Below the pieces are notes generated by a model. The model ran no database searches. It worked only from the letters and a program-made list of their open reading frames with translations, and had not been told where the DNA came from. From NCBI GenBank assembly GCA_905220665.1, contig CAJNAR010000164.1:744001-808000 (forward strand): a stretch of DNA of 64,000 nt, in the 5' to 3' direction. Position numbers and translations under genes: made by a program. This document shows positions 42,860-53,056 of the stretch, piece after piece. How positions within the stretch are numbered: position 1 is the stretch's first letter; the number at the start of each line of letters is the position of its first letter. This stretch comes from Albugo candida (lineage: Eukaryota; Oomycota; Peronosporomycetes; Albuginales; Albuginaceae).

Positions 42860-45115
42860 TCACTCGACGGAACGATGCAATAGAATGCGTTTATGAAGCT
42901 CCATACTCTTCACTGTCGACGTTCGGAACGATCGTTTCAATGTGCTTTTAAGCTGAGACTGAATTTGATGCGAAATGTACAATTGAAGCGATTGCATCGA
43001 CGGCGTCGAATTGCAGGAAATACATTTCAACGAAGCGATTGGATGTGTGTCGGAGTTTTGTGTCGCGGAAGGCGGACATTGTGATTGTGACTGAGACGCC
43101 AATATCGCATGCAATTCCGATTTCCCAATTTTCGAACGTAAGGAGCGCTGAATGTCTGTGAATTTCGTATCCAATGGAAGAGAATGCTCCAAGATCTCTA
43201 TTCTCTGCTCGAGCGTCTCTTTCATCCAACAGAGCTCATTGGTGTCGGATTTCAAAGAGAGAGTCGACGCTATCGAATGGATCTCATTTTCCAAATGCTC
43301 GTTTTTCTGTGTCAATGGATCAAGACGATCGAGAAAGAGTGCTGTCAATTGGTCGCGAACGTGTTGTGCATTCACGACAATATCCTGAAGCGCGGCTTTC
43401 ATTTGTGTGTCATTGGCACATGTCACCTGAACGTCGGAAATAGCGTCGATACGACTTTGCATGCGATGTAAAGACTCCTCCGTGGCGTCCAAACGATTCG
43501 ATTGCACGTATAATGGCGCAATTCGCTTACACAATGCGTCGTGAGCCTTTTGAAAACTGTTCAAAGTGTCTTCCAACGTCCACTGATGCAATTGGAAACA
43601 GAGGGCGAAGAGAGTTGAATTCATTTGTATCACAACACTTTGACAACGACAATACAATTCCGTCTCGGAAGCATTTGCACCGCTTTCAAAAATACGAATA
43701 TGGGAAGCAATTGTCAAAGTCAGTGGCCACGCGAATTGGGAATACAAATCAGCGCGTGTGAATTTGGACTGTTGGAGTTTCGTCTGCAACATGTCGAGTT
43801 CTTGGACAAATGCTCGCGCTTTGCTCACAAGCGTCAGAGTCGATGGAATCGATCGATTTTGCCGATCGAAATGGTGCATCGCGTTTTGAAGCAATCGGAT
43901 CGTATCGTCGATAGCGTCTTTGGAAATGTGAGAGCGTTTATGTGCGATCGATTTGCGGAGAGCTTTGGATAGTACCGATAGGTCGGCATACAGCTGCGTG
44001 AGGAAGCGGACAATGTATGTGTGCAATGTGTTATGGGCAGAGGCTGTAGCTGCCTTTGCGTCCTCTGTTTTTCTCTCAGACGATGCAATCGATTCCATAG
44101 CCAAAAGGCTCGTTTCTTCGATTTTGGAATGCAATTCAGCGAAATGTGTCGCTGTTTGGTGGCGTTCGATCTCAATTTCAGTGGACATATGAGTATGGAC
44201 GCTACGTATCTCACGAGAAATTGCTTCTTTGTGTGCATTTTGATCGTCTTTGAGCGCTTGGAATTGTGTCGTGACGTCAGTTTGGAACGTATGAAGCAAT
44301 TGTTCTTGTGGCGCGGACGCGGGTTTAAATGATTTTTGGACGCGAAGAATGCTCGCATGTACCTTTTCGAGCTCTTGTTCTTGCTCACTGGCTGCAGAAA
44401 TTCGCTCTTCAAGTCCGAGAAGAAGCGTTTGAATGGTCTTTTCCTGTTCTTCGAGTCGTTGGCCGTGAGCTTCAAATGTGTATTGGGCCTGTGTTGTGAT
44501 ACGTCCGAGAGCTTCCACTGCGTTTACATGAGCGGAAAATCGATCGTGTTGGAGTTTTAACGCCGAATCCGTCGATGATAACGCTTCTTCCAATCGCTCG
44601 ACACGACATACCAATTCATTGAATTCGTTGGAACTTTCGATAGCCAAAGTCGCCGGCTGGATGCTCTCTTCCAAAGACATTGAGATCGACGCTGCCTCCA
44701 AAGCATTGGACAGAGGTTCCTCCGCGGTGAATTCGGCGTTCTCGGGTCCCCCCGCCATGGATTCTGCGCCATTGGGCTCCTCTCGTGGAAGCTCTTCTCG
44801 GGTCGTTGGAGTCAAATTGCAGTCTTTTGTTTGGACATTGAAAGGATGTACAGTGTCGAAAAGCGTCAATGACGGAATAGGAAGCTTCTGCTTGTCGACA
44901 ACAATGTTCTCATTCATAGTGGCAATCGATTCCTTCCATCGATTCTCATTTTGATGGCTCACATTCTCAATTTTTTCAGTCAATGTTGCAACGTCATTTG
45001 CAATACTTTCCGTCCGTTTGGAAAGCGTTTGCATCTCACACAAAATCAAAGACATGGCACTGAGAAACGCATCGTTTTGCACAGTGACAAGTGAAGAAGG
45101 ATCCTGTGCGCTCAT
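42860..45115 (-). CDS. Large coiled-coil protein, function unknown
   Basis: Single exon, 751 aa from the first in-frame ATG at 45115 (MSAQDPSSLVTVQNDAFL). The frame is open back to about 45287 but contains only non-AUG starts there. The sequence is almost wholly helical with heptad-like Leu/Ile spacing (ILCEMQTLSKRTESIANDVA, LEEQEKTIQTLLLGLEERIS, MKETLEQRIEILEHS) and rich in Gln, Glu, Ser and Ala. No catalytic motif, signal peptide or membrane span is present. The look is that of a cytoskeletal, centrosomal or basal-body structural protein, but no family can be named. Its stop codon is one base from the MAP3K-like stop on the other strand. Confidence 0.75.
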   Translation of the reverse strand: MSAQDPSSLVTVQNDAFLSAMSLILCEMQTLSKRTESIANDVATLTEKIENVSHQNENRWKESIATMNENIVVDKQKLPIPSLTLFDTVHPFNVQTKDCNLTPTTREELPREEPNGAESMAGGPENAEFTAEEPLSNALEAASISMSLEESIQPATLAIESSNEFNELVCRVERLEEALSSTDSALKLQHDRFSAHVNAVEALGRITTQAQYTFEAHGQRLEEQEKTIQTLLLGLEERISAASEQEQELEKVHASILRVQKSFKPASAPQEQLLHTFQTDVTTQFQALKDDQNAHKEAISREIRSVHTHMSTEIEIERHQTATHFAELHSKIEETSLLAMESIASSERKTEDAKAATASAHNTLHTYIVRFLTQLYADLSVLSKALRKSIAHKRSHISKDAIDDTIRLLQNAMHHFDRQNRSIPSTLTLVSKARAFVQELDMLQTKLQQSKFTRADLYSQFAWPLTLTIASHIRIFESGANASETELYCRCQSVVIQMNSTLFALCFQLHQWTLEDTLNSFQKAHDALCKRIAPLYVQSNRLDATEESLHRMQSRIDAISDVQVTCANDTQMKAALQDIVVNAQHVRDQLTALFLDRLDPLTQKNEHLENEIHSIASTLSLKSDTNELCWMKETLEQRIEILEHSLPLDTKFTDIQRSLRSKIGKSELHAILASQSQSQCPPSATQNSDTHPIASLKCISCNSTPSMQSLQLYISHQIQSQLKSTLKRSFRTSTVKSMELHKRILLHRSVE

Positions 45116-45490
45116 GAGGACGCACGCCCAAATGTCTATATTTAAGCGCGATGGACCAGGAACCGTTTCGAAAGCTTCGACGTCATTTCGACTGTAGCGC
45201 TTCTCACATCGCAATTCAAAGCTGTGTGGTCGTTCAGTGGCATCCACTCTGTCGATACGGAGCCTCTTTGCGTCTCAGGGCGACCTCAAGTCTCGGCATG
45301 AGGCCTTTAGGCCCCACATGTCGATGGTGAAAAAGACTTCAGAGAAGCGTTTTAAGACGATGGAGATGCAATCTCTGCGTGTGGACGAGTACGTGATTGT
45401 GTGGACGGTGCAGTGCCACCAATTCGAATCGCAACATCGAAAGAATACGCACAGAATGAGGCAATTAAGTAACACCAATAGAAAGTGTCA
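45116..45490. other. Short gap upstream of the coiled-coil gene
   Basis: Holds the presumed promoter of the coiled-coil gene and the 3' UTR of the small gene to its right. A T-rich run (tttttttt, near 45506) lies just inside the 3' end of that gene. No independent gene is recognised. Confidence 0.35.
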
Positions 45491-45955
45491 TTACACTTTT
45501 AATTTTTTTTTGTGGCGCCGAAATAAACGACTGGTTATCGTACTTAGGCGAGTTTGTACTCTAGTGCGCATACTCATTCGTAATTTCTCGAGTTCTCGGT
45601 CGATTGTTGCGATTTGACTGTCGGAAATCGCTCCTCCCGCCGGTGTACAGGCGACTTTGGGTCGTGGAAACATTTTGCTGAGTGAAGGTGATGATGCTGC
45701 GGTGTGTTCAGTGTCTCGTTCGCTCTCTAGCCTCCATGATAAGGATTTCTCGCTGTTTCGAATCATCATGCTCCTCTCGTTGCATTGGATGGGCTGATTT
45801 GGATGCTCTTCATGCGCGCTTTCCCGCAAGGAATTGAATCCGAATTCGACACCTGAACGATCAAACGTGTTGGGTACATCGACATGATTCGTCACGCAGC
45901 GGGAGAGCTCCTCAATCGACGGGCTTGGGGCTTCTTGACGTAAAAGTAATGGCAT
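45491..45955 (-). CDS. Small hypothetical protein with basic helical C-terminus
   Basis: Single exon, 154 aa, ATG 45955 (MPLLLRQEAPSPSIEELSRC). It is Ser/Glu-rich and polar for 110 residues. The last 35 form a basic amphipathic helix ending in RLFRRHKKKLKV (DSQIATIDRELEKLRMSMRTR). No family is recognised. The frame is intact with a good ATG, so I list it as a probable gene; an in-frame link to the coiled-coil gene downstream on the same strand was looked for and not found. Confidence 0.5.
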   Translation of the reverse strand: MPLLLRQEAPSPSIEELSRCVTNHVDVPNTFDRSGVEFGFNSLRESAHEEHPNQPIQCNERSMMIRNSEKSLSWRLESERDTEHTAASSPSLSKMFPRPKVACTPAGGAISDSQIATIDRELEKLRMSMRTRVQTRLSTITSRLFRRHKKKLKV

Positions 45956-46305
45956 GATGCAAAAGTAGGTTCTCTCTAATGGTGTCGAATTTCCTCAAAA
46001 GAAAATGAGTCACAAGTTTGAATGCATCGATCGATTGCGTGTCAATCTCTATGCAACGCTAAAGTATTATAGAAGGTAGAAGAGTATAGGATCTCGACAA
46101 GGAAAACGCGTGTTAATTCCAACGTAGGGTATTAGCTATCGCAGTATATTCAAAATGAACGGTTTTTTATTTCTTCATAGGAGAAAAATTGCAGCATCGT
46201 GTACCTACCCCTTCGAATACGTGACATTTCACAAAGTACTTTTTGAATTGTGAAGTTGCAATTCAAAAAGATCTTTTTTGATTTCCTGAAAGACCATTTA
46301 CGGAA
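45956..46305. other. Divergent intergenic region upstream of alpha-mannosidase
   Basis: 350 bp between the small minus-strand gene and the rightward mannosidase start. It is AT-rich and presumably holds both promoters. No RNA gene or repeat was seen. Confidence 0.4.
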
Positions 46306-49300
46306 ATGTTCCCTTTCGTATACTGTGCGCTGTTGCTCACATACGGCGCATTTGGCGCCAGAACTTCCGGCTGTGATCCGTCCAAATGGAAGCTTCCAAT
46401 TGACGGTCACTACGATACACAGAGTTTTATTTCAAAAAAGAAACTCAACGTGCATTTGATTCCGCACACACATGACGACCCGTACCGTTATGCTCATATT
46501 ACAAGACCCAAACAGTAAATAATTCGCTCTGCCTGTAGTGGATGGCTTATTAATGTCGATGAATACTACATGCAGCGAGTTCAATACATTTTGGACACTG
46601 TGGTGGACGAATTATATCACAATCCCGACAGAACGTTCATGTACGTCGAACAGGTAAGAGTCTACTCTTCAGCAAACGATATGCATAACTGATATCTGTC
46701 TGTTAGGCATTTTTTCAGCGGTGGTGGCACGAGCAAAGTCACGAGACAAAAAAGCGCGTGAAAAAACTCGTTTTGGAAGGACGACTCGACCTTACTGTTA
46801 ACGGAGGATGGTGCATGCACGATGAAGCTACGACGCACTACATAGCGATGGTGGATCAGACTGCGTATGGCCATCAATTGCTATATGAAGAGTTCAATAT
46901 CACACCTCGGATTGGATGGCAAATTGATCCATTTGGACACTCTTCTACACAAGCGTCACTCCTTTCCGCCACTTTAGGCTTGGAAGCGCTCTATTTTGCA
47001 CGAGTGGATCATCAAGACTATGACAATCGGAAAGCAAATAAGAATCTCGAGTTTATGTGGCGTCCAAGCATTTCGCGTGGTAAAGCAGCTCAGGTCTTTA
47101 CGGGCATCATGATCGATCATTACGGTGCACCGGGTCATGCTCATTACGACCGAGACACTCCAATACAGGATGATCCTATGCTACATGATTTCAATGTTTG
47201 TGAGGAGGTGGACTGGTTGGTGGAAAACGCATTGGCTCGAAGCAGCTCTACGCGTGGAAATCATATCTTCATTCCAATTGGGGACGATTTCACTTATATC
47301 AACGCTCACAGGTGGTACAAGAATTTGGACAAACTGATTGTAGGCATCTTTGGCGGTATGTGCAGTTGAGATGAACTGATTGACGTCTTTCTTGTAGCAC
47401 TACGTGAATCAAGACGATCGTGTCAACATTCTCTACTCAAATTTGACATATTACACCGAGCTGAAGAAGCAAGAAGGGTTGACGTGGACAGTTAAAACGG
47501 ACGATTTCTTCCCGTATGCGTCGGCAGATCACGATTTTTGGGTCGGGTATTTCACGAGCCGTCCTGCTTTGAAGCGATTTGTACGCGTTTCAAACACCCT
47601 TTTGCAACAATTTCGGCAAATTGATGCAGTGTATCAAAGTCACCATGCTGCCAATTTAGTTCCGTTGTTACGGGCTGTGGCTCTAGTAGAGCATCACGAC
47701 GGTGTCTCCGGCACAGAAAAGCAAGCTGTAGCTGACGATTACGCCCTTCGTCTGAATGATGCAATTGTGATTACGGAGAAGAGTATCAACGAAGTGCTAC
47801 TTAGTGTTGGCGAACGGAAGCACTTGTCTTTGTGTCTTCTCTCAAATGTGAGCATTTGCGAAATTTCTACCGATTCTCAGGTACGATTGTTTACGCATCT
47901 CTTTCTTCATTGAAAGTCTCATTTCGCGGGCCTCTGTAGCAATTCGAAGTGTATGTTCACAATGCGCTCCCAAGAAACAGCAAGCAGACGATTTCCATTC
48001 CAATTAAGCAAAGTACCGCAACTGTCAAGGCGATGTCCGATGACGTTGTGATCCATAGTCAGAAAGTGGTCACCTCACTACCGTCACATCCCAGTCGTCA
48101 TGAAGAAGCGCCCTACAAGCTTGAATTTACCGCTGAATTGAAGCCGCTGGTGTTTCATCGATTTGTAGTTGAGCAATCTCCTCACATTCCTTTTGCGGCT
48201 GAGCTCATGTATTCAGCACCTCGCAGGCAAAGGAGCAGCTCTGGAATCACTATCATGGAAAATGACTTTACACGCGTTGAAATCGACCGATCAACGGGCT
48301 CATTGCTTTCAGTGTACAACAAAGCCGAAAAGATATCTCTACCGGTCACATTGGCCATCTTGTACTACCGATCATTCCAAGCAAGTAGTCCCAAGTCGGG
48401 TGCATATGTCTTCCGACCAACTTCGAACAAGACGTACCCTGCCGCTGAAATAGAAGTCTCCAAGTTTTTTTTCAAACTCGTTGAGTTCGTGGATGTGGAG
48501 ACAAAGCTGAATTCGTATGGCACTCCGACAAGTGTCGCATTTCGCTTGGGAAAATGGGTGACCATCGTATACAAGCTGGGTGAAGTGGACGAATTTGTAG
48601 AGATTGAATGGACAGTGGGACCGATTCCTATCGATGACCATCAAGGCAAAGAAGTCATTTTGCGATTTGATACCAATAAAGCGATAAAGTCGAACGGGAG
48701 ATGGTACACCGACTCGAATGGACTCGAATTTGTCGAACGTGTGCGAAATTATCGAGCAACTTGGAATTTGACTCTACACGATGACCAAGAATTCGTCGCT
48801 GCAAATTATGCTCCAGTTACGACCGGTGCTTATATAAAGGACAAAGCCATGCAGCTAAATTTGGTCACAGACCGGGCCCATGGCGTGGGATCGCTACAAG
48901 ATGGTCAGATGGAAGTCATGGTGCATCGTCGTCTTGTAGCTGATGATAGCAAAGGCGTGCATGAACATTTGAATGAGACAGAAACGTATACAGACCCACA
49001 GACAAAAAAAACGTACACAGACGGACTGATTGTGCGTGGAAGTACTTTTCTTGGTCTGAGTTCAGTGAAAGAAGGAATGCAAAGCATACGTACGAAAATG
49101 GAAAAGCAGTTTTATCATCCTCTGGTGCTGTTTAAAAAATCAAGTGCTGACGAGGAACTCTTGCAAATGAAGTTGCCATGGCTCCGAGTGGACAATTTCC
49201 CACCAAATTTGGGTCTGACAACAATTGAAGAATTGTCCAAAAAATGCGTTCGTGTACGACTTTCTCATTTGTATGCGGTCGAAGAGCATTCTGAGCTATC

Positions 49301-49613
49301 AAAGCCCATCAAAGTGGACTTTGAGCAATTGTTCAAGACGAATAATGCAAAAGAAAAAGTTTTGAAAGTGGCCGAACTCAATTTGGCTGGCACGCAGGAG
49401 ATGCGACCGCAAGATGACCAAAGTGTGATGACGAGAATCGCTTCTTGGCGTACAGAAGACGACGCTGTTGATATTCCCTTCTCGCATCCTCTCCAGGGAT
49501 CAAAAGTGGAATTACAAGCAATGGAAGTTCGCACGTTCAAAATCTGCTTCGGATTCAGTTGGTCAGATGAGAGGCACATTGAACAACTTCATGATCGCAC
49601 GTCTTTCAAGTAA
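46306..49613 (+). CDS. Lysosomal-type alpha-mannosidase (GH38)
   Basis: Five exons: 46306-46481, 46539-46653, 46707-47339, 47398-47880, 47940-49613 (3081 nt, 1026 aa). A signal peptide is present at 1-18 (FVYCALLLTYGAFGA). The catalytic domain opens with VHLIPHTHDDPGWL, where intron 1 falls inside the Pro codon. The zinc ligands His and Asp of H-T-H-D-D are present, and the nucleophile Asp171 sits in GWQIDPFGHSSTQASL. Further family segments are GGWCMHDEATTHY, YTELKKQE and VEHHDGVSGTEKQAVADDY (zinc-ligand HHD). The C-terminal all-beta domains follow to the end. The enzyme removes alpha-linked mannose from N-glycan oligosaccharides in the lysosome or vacuole. Length matches the lysosomal class rather than Golgi mannosidase II, and no membrane anchor is visible. 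Confidence 0.95.
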
Positions 49614-49650
49614 CTGGTGTACAATAGCAATTGAAAGAGCTTTTTTGTAT

Positions 49651-52450
49651 TCATAATGTGGAAAATAAAAGGAATGTGTTGTAGCATGCGATGAGGACGG
49701 CGAAAAGAAGCAACATCAGCCGCAATCGAATCTCAAAGTAGACGCGTTTCAAGTGCCCACGAATGCGTTTCATGACAAAATTCACATTGTCCAAGCTTCC
49801 ATCTCTATTGCAGAATGCTAGACACTGAATTCGCCCGTCATTGAGGTCTTCCCACCAACACAATCCAAAGATTCGAAGGAGTGTGTGAGCCACAAATCGA
49901 GCAGTTATCATTACACTGAATGTGAACCAGTACGATGCCATTGTGAGGTACACTACGCGCTCCAACGTACAGACGTATTGACGTTCCACATCGCGTATGG
50001 TGAGATTGCTGCAGGATTTAAAGGTTTGAGTGATCTGCTGGTGAGAAATCGGCTGACACCAATTCTGATTTAGGACGTCAAGTTGGAGGAATTTTGGCTC
50101 ACATGTGCTGAAGTTTGTGTTGCTGAGAGGTTCCAAAGTATCGACACAAGCTTCAAAAGCGTTTACCAGCTCGAGACTTTTCTTTTGTTGATCCAAAACT
50201 GCTTCTCTCCTCGCTGAAAGAATGGATTTCTATGAGAATAATTGATCCGTTCCATACCTTCAGCGTACCGTTTTGATTCTCAGCGAATGGCTCCAGCTCA
50301 TATCGCTGTAGATTGCGACATGTACGCAAGTAAAAGGTGACTACAGCGTCCTCGGACTCTTCCAGCTGCTTGCTAACGTTCCCGATCGTACCAAACATCG
50401 ATGAAGCCCAACTGTCTTGCAGAAAATCAGCCCATCGGACCTTCGATTCGGACGATCGAACGCAGCCTTCGTACCAGCTCACCTTCCACGAGTAAAGCAA
50501 AGCTGTGATGAGAACAAGAAGAAGCAGGTATCCAGCTCGCTTGATGACAGCTTTGAGGTATATTGGAACGTATACAATCAATTTGTAGCAATATCGAGCA
50601 AATTTGTGTCGACATGGAAGCCTGCGTGAGAGGTTCGACTGAATGCAAAGATGTTGATCGTATCAGACCGTAAAAGTGGCAATGTCGTCGACGTACCTCT
50701 TCCGAGAATTTGGACATATCTCGGACATCCAACGTCGTCATCGGAGTGTAAATGCCGCAATACAATTTGACTCCAACCGCAAGGATCAGATAGATATTCC
50801 CTGCCGTATCAAACATATTCAAATATGAATACAAAAGCTTCATTTGCGAGTTTGGGTTGCCTTTGGATGTCAGCAGAGAAAGCCGAATGTGATGCATCCA
50901 ATCCAAAGTCGTTGAGAACCAATCATTCGCATCTGATCCACGTGTATCGACCGCAACTTTCGTTGGAGGTTGACGACGTGCAAGACGCTTCACAAGTGAA
51001 TGCTTCGGCATGGATCCACTTTGCGTGTGTCTGTGAGTACGATCTGACAAAGCGCTACTCAAAGATTTGATTTGATGTGTGAGTTCTTCCCATCCGCTCA
51101 TCCAATTGTTTACGAATTTATTCCATTCGTTAGAGAATGCGCGAGTCTCATTCAAAAGCTTCAATTTGGACACTTTGACGCTTTCATCAATCACGTAAAC
51201 ATCCTCAAGCAACTTGTCTTGAATTTGATGTATTGTCGACATGGAGTCTTGCAAGATAATTCGTGCTGGAGATGAGATATACTGCCATGTCGTATTCCAC
51301 AGCTTTTTCAATGGCTTTTGCAGTGTTTTCGTTTCGGATATCATTTTCGATTGAATAGGATCAATCCGTATGGCGTTTGACGATGCCAAATGAAGCACTT
51401 GCAATTGCCGTATGGACGCATTTGTCAAATTTCCATAATTCAGCATCCATTGTGTGATTGACGCTTCCAGACTTTTGACATCAGTAGCGATGGTACCCAC
51501 GACTTCCGCCAGTGTCTCAGTGATACGCGACGCAATGGGCAGAGCATTCGGTCGTGTCAAGTTTTTCAATTGGCTTATCTGAGAGGCTACAAACTGCGTC
51601 ATGCGGCTCAATTTACCTTTCAAAATCAGCTTTTCAAGGTGTATCGCTGCATTGTCATCCGATTCGACAGCGCGGAAAAGCCCATTCGCCAGTTGTGTCG
51701 AACAAATTGATACGTTTTGTGTTTCTTGTGGAATGGCGAGTCCAGTAAGAGCTTTTAGGCCTACAGAATCACAAATCAGATCAAGTTTCAGCGTATTGTG
51801 AGCGAACATTGTGATATCTCCACTTCTGCAGCGACGAGTTTTGGCTGATTGCGTTCGAGTGTATCAATGGCTTTGCTTGCGTCGATGAGGATTTTGTCGA
51901 GCATTTTATCTTCCAAGCTCCTCGCTTTAGTGCGCAGACATTCTGATATGTTACCGAGACTTTCAGCATATACGTGGTGCTCAGTGGAAGCCTGCTCGAT
52001 CCATCGAGGAATCTCGTACACGCGGAGAAAGAATTCCGCCAATTTGACCGTAAATGTCAGCTTTGTGCTCCAAAGACAGAAAATGGCACATAGGAAGAAC
52101 AAAAGACGAGGATGAGACCCAAACCATTCCCATAACCTTGTGAGATGGAAGGGTGTTGAAGGTGTGTCATTCGATACAGTCAGTGAAATGCAGTCTTGCG
52201 GTCTAATATGGAAGTCTGCATCGTACACGCGACGCCGATACCAAATATTTGCGTAATGAGAGTTTTTGGACGAGGAAGCTTTCAGCGGAGGCGTCTGAAT
52301 GGCACACAATGGAGGAGACTCCTGTGGAGGCTTTGCAATTCGACGGAACCAATCGCTCATATTTGCCGAGTGAAGACGAGAGGTAGAGAAAGAGTTCGAT
52401 AGAAATTGACTAATCGACAAGTCTCTCGACTTTATGAAAGGAGTACTCAT
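49651..52450 (-). CDS. Unrecognised multi-pass membrane protein
   Basis: Four exons: 52450-51808, 51760-50697, 50638-50269, 50213-49651 (2640 nt, 879 aa from MSTPFIKSRD). An in-frame upstream ATG at 52483 would add 11 residues. The cytosolic-looking N-terminus is followed by a membrane helix (RLLFFLCAIFCLWSTKLTF). A helical loop of roughly 270 residues comes next, then helices at FDTAGNIYLILAVGVKLYCG and GYLLLLVLITALLYSW. A Cys-rich loop follows (CEPKFLQLDVLNQNWC among others), then two final helices (YWFTFSVMITARFVAHTLL; RLMLLLFAVLIACYNTFLLF). Five helices with two large loops loosely recall prominin topology, but I see no sequence match. Plasma or ciliary membrane location is speculation. 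Confidence 0.65.
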
Positions 52451-52778
52451 AATAAATGAATGGAAATAGCAAAATCGTATCATCAACAAAACATTTCAAA
52501 CGACGCGCATGAAAAGGTTTAATCCTCGTACTCGAAATTCAAAAAGTGCTCAGACATCCAAGGAAATAAGAAGCCTCAACCAGTTGTAATCAGACGGCAA
52601 TCTGAAAACTGTCAGCAACAACACTGCGAATGTTTATGGGAATATCCATCATCATAGCACGGAAATAGGTGTCGTGGAGAACACGATTTGAGTAATCCCC
52701 GTCGAGTTAGCTTACACATGAAGACAGCACGACTCTGCCAGGATCATGAAGCCAATTGCATAACTTTTATTCGGACAA
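52451..52778. other. Short gap between leftward genes
   Basis: No recognised gene. It holds the promoter of the multi-pass membrane protein and the 3' end of the tiny acidic gene. Small plus-strand frames here look like chance. Confidence 0.35.
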
Positions 52779-53035
52779 TCATTCCTCGCCAAATTCACCA
52801 TAGAAGCTCCAGATATCTTCGAAAAGATACCCTTCGTCGCCCACAGAGGCTTCATAGCGAGGGGACCACGAGCTAACGCTGGTACTCTCTACCTTGGTGT
52901 CCGGGGAATTTCCCCAAGTCATTTCCTTACGGAAATCCACTTGACTTTGCAATTCTAAATCGTGTTCTGAAGAATGTTTGTGTAGCAATTGGATTTCGAA
53001 CGAATGTCTTACAGCCAATCGTTAGCTTCGAACAT
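52779..53035 (-). CDS. Tiny acidic protein (62 aa)
   Basis: Two exons: 53035-53013 and 52944-52779, 189 nt after removing a 68-nt intron (donor GTAAGA, acceptor GCAAAG). The product starts MFEANDWLQVDFRKEMTWG and ends YLFEDIWSFYGEFGEE. It is strongly acidic at the C-terminus with several aromatics, lacks Cys, a signal peptide or a membrane helix, and matches no family I know. Support comes from the strong donor, frame agreement after splicing and an ATG where the unspliced frame has none. Confidence 0.5.
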
Positions 53036-53056
53036 TCTAGAAAAACGAATTTAACG
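53036..53056. promoter_or_regulatory. 21-bp gap between divergent start codons
   Basis: The minus-strand tiny gene (ATG 53035) and the plus-strand 813-residue gene (ATG 53057) are separated by 21 bp only. Any promoter elements must overlap the coding part of one or both genes. Depends on both inferred start codons being right. Confidence 0.4.

Noticed and set aside
43834..44475. 213-codon antisense-like frame inside the coiled-coil gene
   Set aside because: It lies on the same strand in another frame of a long Gln/Ser/Lys-rich coding region, has no family resemblance, and is explained by codon composition.
46440..46560. Alpha-mannosidase truncated right after HTHDD
   Set aside because: The stop at 46516 lies in a 57-nt intron. 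Splicing gives HTHDDPGWLINVDEYY, as expected for the family.
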